Positions 32,841 to 44,668 of a stretch of DNA of 64,000 nt are shown here, piece by piece (position 1 is the first letter of the stretch; every line of letters begins with the position of its first letter). The position numbers and the translations under genes were made by a program. The stretch spans positions 5,421,318 through 5,485,317 of the forward strand of contig CAMZMU010000116.1 of the NCBI GenBank assembly GCA_947311845.1, given 5' to 3'. This DNA comes from Poa pratensis (lineage: Eukaryota > Streptophyta > Magnoliopsida > Poales > Poaceae). The notes under the pieces are model-generated. The model was not told where the DNA came from. It ran no database searches and saw nothing but the letters and a program-made list of their open reading frames with translations.

Positions 32841-33734
32841 AGAAATGTAAGGTGTCACAGTATGGCTCTGGGCAGAGGGTGAGAGAAAAAAGGTGACACT
32901 CAAATGGCTCGGGAAGAACCTATTTTCCTTGGTGAGACTGAGAGGATGGAGTAGCCACGCACATGGTTTTGAAGAAACAACACTGCCAGCTCAGAGAGAG
33001 TAGATAATATGAATCAAGGTTTTCTGCTGACTTGTGATCAATCTTTTTTTTCGACAAAAGTTGATAATATGAAAAGAGGGTGGAAAAAAGAGGAGATGTT
33101 CGAGTTCGGTGATGACCACGAAACTCTTGGCCATCCAGTTTGTTTTGTGCCCAATAGCGAAATACATTAATTGGAGTATCATGGTGGGGTTTGATGACTT
33201 GTGTAATACCTGGTTTAATTACTTTTTGGGTAGAGATAGATATGCAATTATGGTGGGGTCCGTAGCTGTTATCTGGGCCATTTAAAAAACAAGGAATAAA
33301 TCTTGTTTTCAAAGAATTAGGCCTGGGGACCCTACCAACATTGTTCTTTTTGCTTGTCATTTTATTAATTCCTGGGCAAAATACAAAAAAACGGACTTCG
33401 AAAGTTGCTACTACGGGGGGAAGTGGCATAGGTGGTCTTTGTTCAGCGACATGTCTGAAATCCAGCGAGGCAGAGGATGTCTGTTGGTTTAGTGTAGTAC
33501 ATCTACCTCTCTTTGTTGTCGTTTCATATATCTGTTGAAGCTTTTCTGTAGTACATCGATGCCCGTAGAGTTTCTGTCGGTTTGAACTTCAGCTTCGTTA
33601 TGTTAAGTTTAAGAGTAAGGTTTGTGGTTTGCAGGAAGCGGGGTTTGTCCTGACAGACAGGACGCTTAGTTTCTTAATTAAATTTGGGGGGGGGGGGGGG
33701 GGGGGGGGTTTGGGGTTCCTTTCATAAAAAAAAT
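32841..33734. other. Unassigned stretch with G homopolymer at 33686-33708
   Basis: A minus-strand frame of 169 codons (32920-33429) has no recognisable domain and a composition like the surrounding DNA. The 23-base G run precedes the upstream region of locus O. Confidence 0.35.
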
Positions 33735-34420
33735 CATGAACTGTGGGTACCACTCTTAGCTACTAGCGGAAATAAGAGAATTACATAAATGAAAATGGAA
33801 TCATTTACGTGTGAAAAAATTATGAGTGTTGATTGTGACCGTCGTAAGATAATTTACTTGGTGATGTTTGTTTTACTTAGCTCGCATTTTCTCTCTTCAG
33901 GACAGAACGTTGGCCCCTTTGCTGTTGGCTTTTGTTTCTTATGGATTTTCTACTGATGAATTATGTGTCGTCTAGGACTCTAGGGGGTGCATCATCTTGA
34001 TATAGAGGTCAAAAGATCAGCGAAATTCCACCTTCAAAATAAAGGTAAGTAAATGTATTTTGTTTAAAATGGGCATAGCCTCCAACGGTCCAACCTACCT
34101 GAGTACTAAGCTCGTGACAAAGGGGTTTCGCAGGGTGACCTACGAGAGGACTAGTGAATTCAATTCTAAGCTAATGACCCACGAGAGGACTAGTGAATTC
34201 ATATCACTGCCATCCCCATGTCTCTTTATAAAGAGCAATGCTTGACTATGCAACATAGAATAGCTTATTCATTATTTTATTTCTTTGTCTTTGAATTCCT
34301 CAATCATAGTCCGTACATTATTTGTTATGTACACGCATACCAGGGATTTGAATATAATAGGTATAATAGGCGTGGAAGGCACAGGAAATGCAAATGAATA
34401 ACAAAAATTACTACATGTAC
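33735..34420 (+). ncRNA. Candidate 21-PHAS locus O (site degenerate)
   Basis: A good upstream region leads to TATAAA at 34227-34232. The site at 34367-34388 reads TAGGCGTGGAAGGCACAGGA followed by AA, with one base deleted in the CACCAGG part. That would place a bulge opposite the miR2118 seed. The sequence after about 34420 is unrelated to other units. Probably inactive as a miR2118 target. Confidence 0.55.
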
Positions 34421-34990
34421 TTGAGTGGAGCAAAGGTCGGGGTGCCAGTGGAAGAGCTAGGGCACACCGGAAGGCGTTGGGTCAGAGCTTGTAGTTCAGG
34501 AGAGCGATGTAAAAAGAAAAGGTAGAGGAATCATTGGAGGAAGGAAGAGGCTAGAGGAGGAAGACAAAAGCCAATAAAAATAAAGGAAAGCCTATTATGC
34601 GGCTAATTTGCATGTGCGAATAAGCCAACGGTGAAAATGGATCTGAATTTTAATTATCTTACGATTAAAGAGATAAAATATTTAAAAGTTTGAAAATAAA
34701 AAGGAATCAACATAGTTGCATTCAGCTGCCATATTTTGGCTGTATCTACGAAAAGATAATTTGGGGTATGTGCCCTTATATAGCACGGTCATTCATTAGA
34801 TAGTCTTGTAATTATGTGTCGTTCCCTTATTAATAAAATTAATATGGGGGGTTTTGCCCTCACAATCTCTTGGAAATAAAAAAAGAAAAGACAACGATGC
34901 TTGCAACTTTTCATCCTATGCTAGAACAAGCAAATAATAAAAAAAAATTGAATAGCGGAGACCGTCATGTGTATGGTAGTATGAAATGTT
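34421..34990. other. Unassigned stretch
   Basis: Purine-rich DNA at 34430-34600, then AT-rich DNA. A possible retroposon-like tail (TTAATAAAATTAATATGGGG) lies at about 34830. No confident call. Confidence 0.3.
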
Positions 34991-34994
34991 TTGT

Positions 34995-36170
34995 GCATCT
35001 TCATAAATTCTCCGAAAGAACCCGAATTGCAATATTTTGTAAGGGACTCTAAAGTGCACTATTATTTCTTTATGAGTGACATGCGCTCCGTTGCTCAAGT
35101 TCGAGGAGAAGCAACGACAAGAATACTTTTTCTCCTAACGGAGAGAATTGTATCAATTACCTTGTTCTATCTTAGTGCATTGCTGCTACAAGTATCATAC
35201 TCTTTAATTACTATGTGAACACCCCCTATTTTCTTATTACTGAAAATTGGAGACGTCCAATTATTTGACTTGTGAAAATAGTTTAGTATGGACGTTGATG
35301 TTCCGGTTACTGGTAGGCTTGATCTAGTTTATTATGGAAATTCATTATGGTTTGCTCTTGTTTCTTCTATCGTCATCCGTTGATATGTGTTTTCACTTCA
35401 TGGTAAACGGTAGAACTCTTAGCTACAAGCAGAAGGCAGAGAACTAAAGAAATGCAAATGGAATCCGTGACGTCATGCAAAATTGAAATTTTGTGCTCTT
35501 ATTGTTGATGTGATGGCCGCAAGATAATTACTAGGTGATGTTGGTTTTACTTAGTTTGCCTTTTCTCTCTTAAAGATGAACATTAGAGGTTGGGTTTTGT
35601 TTTTCATGGACTTTGCACCAATGAATTTGTTGTCGCGTAGGTGTAGCATCCTCTCGACAAGTCTACCTTTTAAAATAAGGTGACTAGAACCAATCGTTTG
35701 TTTAAAGCGGGATAGCCTCCGACCTACCGGAGAACTAAACTCATAACAAAGGGATTGGGAGCTATTGATTTACGGGAGGGCTGAGGAATTCATGTCAATG
35801 CCATGTCACAAGTCTCTATATAAATAGCAAGTCTTCCTAAGCAAAATAGAATAGCTCATTCGCCATTTTATTTCTATGTCTTAGAATTATCCAATCCGAT
35901 GCCATGTATTATTGCATATGTACGTATACCAAGGATTGGAATTTGATAGGTATAGGCATAGAAGGCACCAGGAATTGCCCATGGATAATTTAAATTACAA
36001 CAGGCACTCGCACGTCACAACTCTCCACAATGGGCTTGTACATACCTGCCTCCTACTTGGTTGCATCGTCTATTCTCCCACCACCAGCTCACAATCAAGA
36101 AATTTTCAGCCAGCAGTTCTGCATGTCACATTCTCTCACCATCTCGTGTAGCCAAAGTTGTAATTTGTTC
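34995..36170 (+). ncRNA. Candidate 21-PHAS locus P (rightmost copy)
   Basis: An almost complete upstream region (from about 34995) leads to TATATAAATAG (TATAAA 35819-35824). The consensus-perfect miR2118-like site is at 35953-35974, 134 nt later and 1586 bp after the site of locus O. This and locus D are the cleanest copies for testing. The predicted first phased position is 35965. It lies about 1 kb beyond the stop codon of APC5, and the two are convergent. Confidence 0.7.
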
Positions 36171-36179
36171 TCGCTTATC

Positions 36180-37222
36180 TCAGGCAGCTCATGAAGAAAC
36201 TTCACAGTCACGCGCCGTTGAAAGATTTGTTAGCTCTAAAGCTGTCAGCTGGACATTGTCCTTTCGTCTTGCCTAGGTCCCATTTCCCGGTGCTCTCCTC
36301 CGACAAAAGAGTAGGAACAGAACGGGCTCACAGAAAAACTCGTGAGAAATTGTCTGCTCATGTTTTGTGCCAGGATATATGTATTTCGATTCTGAGCAGA
36401 CCCCAAGTTTACAAGTTGGATAGTGATATGAAGATTATGTAAGCGCATCACCATGAATTCTTTCAGAGTATCCGTGTGGCATGTGTTGTCTCATATAAAT
36501 GATTCAGATTCAGTTATTGACTGGGTGCTTCACGATTTAATTGATTAGTAGTGAAGAACATAGTTTACTTCATTATCTATCAATACCCTACGGGTACAAT
36601 CAAACGGTAATTTCAGTTGGAAGATCTGCAAGTCTGGCCTCAAATTGCTCTCTTGGATGGTCTTTCTTGCACGGAATTCAGATGTTTGTTTCGTTGCCAA
36701 AATATTTGCTGCTAAATGGGTGTTGCGTCTAGCTGTTTTCTCAAGCATACGTATGCCAGACAAACACAGTAAATACAGGAACGGGATTCCAGCGGATTAA
36801 AAGTTGGGTCAAGAGTTGTGAGGAAGCAGGAACGAAGTCCCAGCGATTTTTCACTACACACACATACTAGAACACACATCAGGTTTGCTGCTGCTGGATA
36901 TGCATCAATGCATGCACCACCGAGTACCGAGATTCAAGAATCTCCTCCTATGCTTACACAAACACACCGATGCCTGCCATTATATATCAACCACCAGCCA
37001 AATAATTGACACAACTTTGCGCGCTCTCAGGCCATGCAAATCTTGAGTGAGAGTGCATCCCACGCTACTCACTCACCCACAACACGACTTTGCGGAGGCA
37101 TCGAGTCATGCATGGTTAAGATATCCGGCGGACAAAGCATATGCTGCCTTTGTTTGTCTGCCTTCATAGCAGGGTGTTGCATCATACAATCTAGTGCTCA
37201 ACTGTGGCAACCTGTGCCAGCT
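36180..37222. other. Region between PHAS locus P and the end of APC5
   Basis: It should contain the APC5 3' UTR on the minus strand. No clear AATAAA was found within it. No other supportable feature. Confidence 0.4.
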
Positions 37223-40200
37223 TCAGTAAACGAGTGAAGCCTCCTCGTCCTGTGGGTTCTCGAGGGCCGTGACGTGCTCCTTGAAACAGGCTGCCGCTTC
37301 CTCCCTCTCGCCTTCCTTGCCCAGATGGTTGTACGCCATCGCCTTCAGATAGTAAGCCTCTGCCGCCATATCGTGGTACTGTGTATCACAACAGATTTCA
37401 ATTTATGTTAGATGTTACATCCTTTCAATGCATTTTCGACTTGATCTCAGTGTTTCAGGAAGAATTGTCTGAGATGGAATCGTCAGCTCACCTCTAAGAC
37501 CTGTAGGTCTTCGGCCGCTTGATTCAGAGGATCCAGAACAGCACAAGGATCTTCGGAAACTGTCGTAATAATAACAAAAGGAGCGTCAAGCAACAAAGCG
37601 TAAAGTTAGAAGCACGTGAACACGAAGGCATCATCCGGATATACCTGAGAACTCTGGATCGGTTAAATGGCATTTCGCCAAGACTATGTGAGCTCGAACA
37701 CGCAGCTCAAGACCGCCATGGCCAAGAATCATGGGAAGGCTTTGGTAAACAAGACTCAAGGCCCTCCTCGCATGGCTTGATCCAAGAGCTAGCCACAGTT
37801 CAGCAAGAGTAAGCGTGGCAGCAGCTTCAAGCAGATCCAAGTTAAACGATTTACAGAACGATTGGCTGGCTAATGCGTAAGGGAGCCCAAGGACTGCATT
37901 GTCGGACTTCTGCAGGGAAGAGAGGAAATATCAGTTCCTCTGCGAGACATTGCAGTATTTATTAGGTTCTGGACACAACAAAAAATGATGTGTCTTACTT
38001 TATGTATTTCAGCAAGTAATAAAAGAACGCTTGCATTCTCTACTTGCATGTTGTACTTGTAGCACGTAGAGAAAAGAGAATTCGCCACAATTGCTGCCTG
38101 CACAAAGGACACTCAAGTATTAGGAACAGATCTTTTCTTTGGACCAACATGGCTAACTACAGTAAGCAAGTAAATTTAAAACCTGGCTAAATTGTTTTGC
38201 AGCAAGTAGCGTGCGGGCACGCCGTAGACTAGCTTCAGTCTTCAGCTCAATGTCTACTCCACTGACAGAAGATGAGAGCACGCCAAATTCATCACAGATT
38301 TGTTGCGCTACTCTCAGGTGTCCTCTACATAGATCAATTTCACACCAAATATTATGGGATCAGATTGTGGACGCAGAATGCAGTTGATCAAATAAGTGAA
38401 GAAACAGCTGTATACCGATGCAGGGCACGGTCATGTAGCAATTGCATTTTGAGAAGCTGGATGTGTGAATTCGTCGAGGATGGGAACTTCTCTTCGGCAA
38501 GCTTGAGGGCACCAAATGCAGCTGCAGAATAATCGCATAATGTCAGGTCATAAGAAACTATGGAAACTAACATAGCGCTTGCAGGTTATAGCACATATAT
38601 TTTGGTTATATGGTAACTAACCGGAATATCCTTTGAAGACTACTAATTGTTGAATTAGCTTGACATATGCTAGTGACAGCTCCGGTGAACTGTAAAAGAA
38701 CATACAATATTATCACATGTCCAGATTAGCAAAGCATAAGACGGTCTTCAAGATACAGCTTACACTGGACAACAAAATAATGTAAAATAAAGGTCTAAGT
38801 TTTGAAGAATATAATTGTCAGAATTTCGTTTTATTATACCTTGCAGCATCAGCGAAGCAGGTTGCATAGACCAAAGCATTCATTCGAACCATCGGAGCAC
38901 TGTGAAGGGGTTAACCAAACATCAGTTTTCTCAAAAAGGATGCAGATAATAAGTTGCGAAGAAAGGAGACAAGTTGGAGTTCATTTCAAATATTATTCAA
39001 TATGACTTCATGTATTCAAGTAACAATGGAATGGAATAAGAACATCAGTGGGAACTTGGCAGCAAAGGAGACGATCAAATGTTTCACGTAGCAAGAAGCT
39101 GAAGCAAGCCACGGGGTTGAATTAGAGCTACGAGCTACATAAGACCAAAAAGGATTATACATATCAAACAAGTATAGAACAAAGAGCAGGGCCACTATCC
39201 CGGTGTTTCTAGTGTTAAAATTAGGACCAATATTTAGTAGTATCAATCAATAATACAATAGCATGAGACCTAAGTATTTGCACTTTCTAAGTTGAGCCCC
39301 TATGTAATTGCTTATCCAACAGCTCGGCTCCCTTTCCCCCCACACATCCACAATACTGTGCCAAGCTGGAACTATCAGCATGTACAACCTGCAATTTCTG
39401 CTATGAAAATGCATGTTTACAGTAAGGCCCCGCTTGGAACGTCGTATAATAGACAAAACCGCTGGTAATTTTCACGGACCTAATCAGGTCCTGCTGATAA
39501 TACGGGCGTGGCGGCGTAAACTATTCCCGCTCCGAAAACTAAAAATACAATCCAAGCGGGGCCTAAACATTTACGGAGAACAGGTAAGTACCTTCCATAG
39601 TGCTCCCAGGCAGTGGCCCTCATCAAATACGCCGAGCCAGCTAATTGCAATACTGATGTGGGTATTGGACTTGGTTGTGCATTAAAGTGGAAATTGTCAA
39701 AGTCATTTGCAATTAGCTTTTTGGGCTTTGTTGAGCTGCTACACCAAGAACTGGAAGCAGCAGACAGATTCCTAAGCCACGTGGTGCTGAAGCTACCACT
39801 ATCATGTGAAGTTGATAAGCCATCTGTGCCGAAGTCGGACAACACGTGGGAACTTAATCTTAAGTTCTGCAATAAAACATAAGAAAAAGGCTGATTAATT
39901 TATAACCAAACATATACATCCTCTATAACGAGGATACTGAGTGTGATATTAATGCAGTTTACTGAGTACAGGGTAAGTGTGACATACCTTGCAGACATCT
40001 GCAGGACATGTTCTAAGCTTTGTAGCATTAGGGCCAAACGACACCAATGGCCTTTGGACATGCTGGTAAGCCAAGGTTTACAGTCAGAAAAAATATAGAT
40101 CAACAAAGACGCACCAAATTAAAACACGTATAGAAAGTCCTCTAGCCTAGTCAACATCAAATAACTAATGCCTCACGCAAAGATAAATAGATCCACAACT

Positions 40201-43200
40201 ACACTATGTTAAAAGTCGTGATGCCTTGTCTAAATGCCAGCACTACGACAGCAAAAAGGAACAGGAAGAACAAAGAAATTTAAGCACGGCTAAGTATTAA
40301 AAATAGCATAAAGACAAATAATACCAAACAGAGATCTTACCTTTAGATCAAATTTTGCAAGCGAGATGTGATCAAAGGATAGTAAGCTTGTAAGTTTCAA
40401 CATATCAGCTCTCTTAAGCGATCTCTTTAAAAGAACAAGCAACTGCTGTTGAATGGACAATGGTGTGCCTAGTCCAATATTGTTTCCAAGTGAATAGGGA
40501 GAACCAATTATCCCAACTGTGCTTGATATGCCTATCTTTGATAGTAGATTGGAAATGGCTCCTAATATATATGCAAGGCACGCATCATCATTGTTCTGAA
40601 AAAACAAATTATAGCATCTGTTAAGCAGCCAACTGAAGAACGGCTTGCACCAATATTTACATATCTCTGAAAATGTAATATCTACGCAAGGCATGAGTCG
40701 CAATTGTTTCTTTCAAAATAGTTGGATAGAATTGTATTTGAGAAAGAGACCAATTCAATAACTAACCATTTGAGAAACACGAACTGCTTCTGTGAATGCC
40801 TGGAAGAAAGCAACCCAATAGAACAATAAACAAAGTGCAATATTGAAAGAAAAAGGTCAATGGACTGATAGGCGGATAGCAAAAACAGGAAAGCCAATAC
40901 CTTATATTACCTCTAGGGCTTTCTTTGGATGTCCAAAGTAACAATGCAAGTTGCCTAAGCATAGAAGAGCACTCTCATACTTTCCAACAATAATATCTTG
41001 GTTTGGAGACAAAGAACGAGTAAAATTTTCTTGCATCCCTGCACTATACCATCCATAAAGCATAAACAGTTAAGAAAAATTTACAAGAGGTTGCTGTACT
41101 TCCATTAGGTATATGCAACATATCATTATGACCTCTTGGCTTGTGGATAAAAGACAAGCAGGTCAAGAAATAAACAGTAGCATTGAGCAACACTAAAGTA
41201 GGGCAAGGAAATTGGCACACTGGTAAATGACTTGTCTTTTGGTGGTTTACTTTGTGTATATGCTTCAACAGTCTAGATTTTAGAACATTACAAGAAGGCT
41301 AATTTATCAACTTGCGTTATCATAATTCAGTCCATCTTGGTGTGGAAATCTGCAGAATTCTGGAACGAAAACAAAGAAGGCCCTTGTAGACAGAGAACAT
41401 GCTAGATTCCTGTATTCTTTAAAGACATTGATTAACTTCCAAAAAATTATTCATGCCTGGCCATCAGGCATTTGCTAAATGGACAGAACAGGTGTCAAAA
41501 TAGCAATCGTAGAAAATGTGGTCAAAATTTCTAGCCCGTATGGTTGGAGGTCTGGGACTGACCTGTAATCAAAATAGCGGTGAAGATTGTCTAATGATGC
41601 AACATAGTCATCATGGCTCAGAGCATTCAAGTATTGCAAGAACTGGACCTGCCAGATCGAATAAGGCAAAAGATAAACCAAAAGTACTGGGAGCTGTTCA
41701 CTGACATCCACATTCATGTATGAGATGTATTAAATGTGCCATAACTTACACGATGAAGCTCCGGAGCCAATGTCTGAAGCTGTGTCATAGTGGCATTAAA
41801 TGAATTCAAAGGCACCGAGCTGGGATTCCTGCAGCAAAATAGCTGCTGTTAAAGACACTGAACATGTCCTTTAGCTTTGATGGTGATATTAGTTGATTAA
41901 ATGTAGGAGCGGCACTCACTTTTCAAGAATGTCAGCTTGGTGGTTAAGATATGCCTCTAATTGCCACCTTGATCTCAGACAAGTTGGATTATCATCTGCT
42001 TTGTAAATATTGGCTGGCAGAAAAAAGATATAAATACTTCCCAATAAATAGGTTTGATCATTTGACATGCTGGAAAAATAAAAGGAACTCCCACAAATAG
42101 ATTGCATATGTTTGGTTCACCTTTCAGCACACAAATGGTGTGAGAAAAAGCAGCATGGATGTTTTGCCACAAAGGCTGGTATTGCTATAACCAAATAATT
42201 ATGCCACAAAAGAAATAAAGTGTAGAAATTATGACCCACCTACATAGTGACAGTATTCAAATGACTTGGAGGAAATTGGTTTCATGCTTGTGTGCATTCT
42301 TCTATTATAAAAGGTCAAGGTGGCTTCTTAGGCAGCAAACATTACAAGATTGGAGTAAAAAAGGATATTAGATACTTGTTTAAACATTAACATTGTTTTG
42401 ACGCTCTAAAGAGTGGGGAAGGCCCCCACTGCGTCACTTTTCATTTATATATAAAAATAAATAATTACATGCATGGTGAGAAAGAATACAGCAGGAGATT
42501 ACATATGATCAATCCAGATTTGCACACCCTCCTTTAGGCTAGGTTTAACTGTATGCCTAATCAACTCCACTGATGATTTGAAAAAGTTGTAGCATGTATC
42601 AATATTTCGGATCTCTCCATCAAATATGATTTTGTTCCTGTGATTCCATATACTCCAGCATCCAGCAATCATGGATAACTTGAAGAAGCAGCATCCAGCA
42701 AACTAGTTCCTTTCATGGTCGCCTATGACAGTAGAAAAAATGACTAAATGCAGATTCTGAGCTAGATTTTGTTCCATGTTGTGCTCGTTGCATTCTGTTT
42801 TTTACCAGCTGTGATTGATTCTGAAAATTCTGGCGTGACTTGTATTCTTTCATCCTTGGCTTTTTAAAATAACTTCGCAATCACATCAAAATGAAAAGGT
42901 TAGAGGGTTTAGGGTTCAGTTTACCTTCATCAAAATCATGGAGTGAGATTGGTGCATGGATAAAAGACGTAGAGCTCTCCCCCATATGGGTCTCAGCGGC
43001 ATAACCTTGACCGTATTTGTCAAATACTCCAGCTCTAACACCTATATCTGCATCCATCATGTCGCTCATTTCCATTTCGCTGTTAAAGTCCTCATCTTCT
43101 GCCATATCATATGAAGTGTCAGCAGAGTTACAGTACGCCACAAGATCTGCCAGCAGATGGCAAACACCCTACAAATAATTTCAGCGAACACAGTTAGTAC

Positions 43201-44506
43201 CCTAAATAAGAAAAGAAAATAGCATAAGAATATAAAAAAGGCAAGGGCTGTGAATGCCATATTCTACTTGTAGTACCTCGAAAGTCATTGAACTGAAGGC
43301 AAGTATACAGCAACGAAGATAAACTCCAAGCTGACTATTAGGGTCCAGAAACTCGTCCTCCACACCTGCGCCGTCCGGTGAAGTGAGCACCCCTGACAGA
43401 AACAATTGCAGGGTAAGCCGTCTGTTTTGGAGCCTTGTATTAAGAAGGAAATACCAGGGACTCAAAAATCAATTCATGATGCGAAACCCCACCTCGTAGC
43501 TTATCGAAAAAGTTGAACAAATCATCCGGCGAGTTAAGCCCTGACAGAGTAGTTGTCAACTGCTCACAGAGCCAACCGTTAACCAAGTCATCTACCGCCT
43601 TCAACTGCCTCAAAAGCTCTTCCAGTGGGGGTTCCAGAAAATCCTCGCATGACTAGAAGAAGAATAAGGTAAGAGAGTTAAGCCATGTATGAGCGAACTG
43701 AACGACAATGATGCATAGGGGGAGGGAGATAAGAATAAGGTAAGTTAGAATGAAATGAACACATGGCCACAAACTCACAAGTGTGCAGATGTTATCGCCA
43801 CAACAATCAGAAAAGGTGGACAGATTACATGCAATTGGTCAGTAATTCGAGTAAAGTCCATATTGCATATATTAACAACATTGAAATTGAAAGCTATAGT
43901 GAGTGAGCTAATGATGATATGGTTGCATCACCTGTTAAGTTTATCGTACAAAAAATACCAGCTGCTTAGAAATCGTGATAACAAAACCGAGTAAACTGGA
44001 AAACAACCGACGGTTTACTGAATAGCCAATACGGAATCACTACGTCTGTCATTGCTCGACATTATAAAGACAATTCACCGCAGAAGTTCAGCAGCTCAAG
44101 ACACATTCTGGCGCAGATTACTGTACGCAACGAGGTTTAGAGAAAAACATTAACGCTAATCTCCACAAGATTAAGCTAAGGCCGCACTCAATCTGAAGCG
44201 CAATACCACAGGCAGCAGTGAGCAGACAGCACGCATCAGCGAGAGACAGAACCAGGACCGAGAAGGATGTACCCGTGTGAGGGAGAAGAGGAAGAGGCCG
44301 AGGCGGTTATGGTGCGCGACGGACTCGAACGGGAACGGCGGCGCGGCGGGGCCCCCCTCCTGCGGCGCAAAGACCTGCACGAGGTGGCACACCGCCATCC
44401 GGTGCGGCGTCAGCTCCAGCAGCGCCTCCCCTCCGCCCCCGGATCCCGCATCCTTATGCCCCGCCCCCGCCGTCGCGCCGCCGCTGACCCCCGCGAACAC
44501 GTTCAT
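37223..44506 (-). CDS. APC5: Anaphase-promoting complex subunit 5 (20 exons, intact)
   Basis: APC5 is a TPR-repeat scaffold subunit of the APC/C ubiquitin ligase that targets cyclins and securin for degradation. I could follow 20 coding exons with GT-AG borders: 44273-44506, 43493-43652, 43277-43392, 42925-43168, 41920-42013, 41750-41828, 41563-41648, 40911-41043, 40767-40799, 40341-40595, 39988-40062, 39592-39866, 38840-38899, 38622-38689, 38416-38521, 38183-38324, 37999-38097, 37645-37909, 37492-37559 and 37223-37378. They total 2748 bp (915 aa plus stop), matching plant APC5 of about 916 aa, with no frameshift. Diagnostic parts are LTPHRMAVCHLVQVFAP and PFPFESVAHHNRLGLFLFSL at the N-terminus, the TPR-like YESALLCLGNLHCYFGHPKK in the middle, and YYLKAMAYNHLGKEGEREEA near the C-terminus. 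The start chosen is the first ATG of the open exon 1. Two introns carry transposon insertions. Confidence 0.93.
39426..39563. mobile_element. Tourist-like MITE in an APC5 intron
   Basis: A 138-bp element with inverted ends GGCCCCGCTTGGA and TCCAAGCGGGGCC, flanked by TAA on both sides. The 3-bp TAA duplication fits PIF/Harbinger (Tourist). It lies in the intron between exons 12 and 13. Confidence 0.9.
42395..42710 (-). mobile_element. 5'-truncated LINE in an APC5 intron
   Basis: The minus-strand translation includes NHRNKIIFDGEIRNIDTCYN and VELIRHTVKPSLKEGVQIW before a stop. This is the same C-terminal LINE segment as at 9368-9875, so it is the same family. It lies in the 911-bp intron between exons 4 and 5. 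The ends are approximate and the target duplication was not resolved. Confidence 0.7.
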
Positions 44507-44668
44507 GGCGCCGCCGCCGACGACGAGGTGGCCGGAGACGAGGGTTTGAAATTATATTTGGCTGCGACAGCGAGGAGAGTGATGAGTGGAGTGGGCGACG
44601 GGGGTTTGGGCTTTCAGCCTCGTCCGCCCTCGTGGGCCCGAGGAGAATTGAAGTGGGCTGGGAAGCGC

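Noticed and set aside
445..36170. The array as a decayed transposon family
   Set aside because: No terminal repeats, target duplications or transposon domains bound the units. The ordered TATA-site-poly(A) layout is better explained by non-coding genes. It is not fully excluded without a genome-wide copy count.
445..36170. miR2275-triggered 24-PHAS loci
   Set aside because: The conserved motif does not resemble the miR2275 target (GGAGGAAACCAAA type). It matches the miR2118 complement instead.
445..36170. CRISPR-like array
   Set aside because: The repeats are long, diverged, unevenly spaced units in plant nuclear DNA. There are no short identical repeats with spacers.
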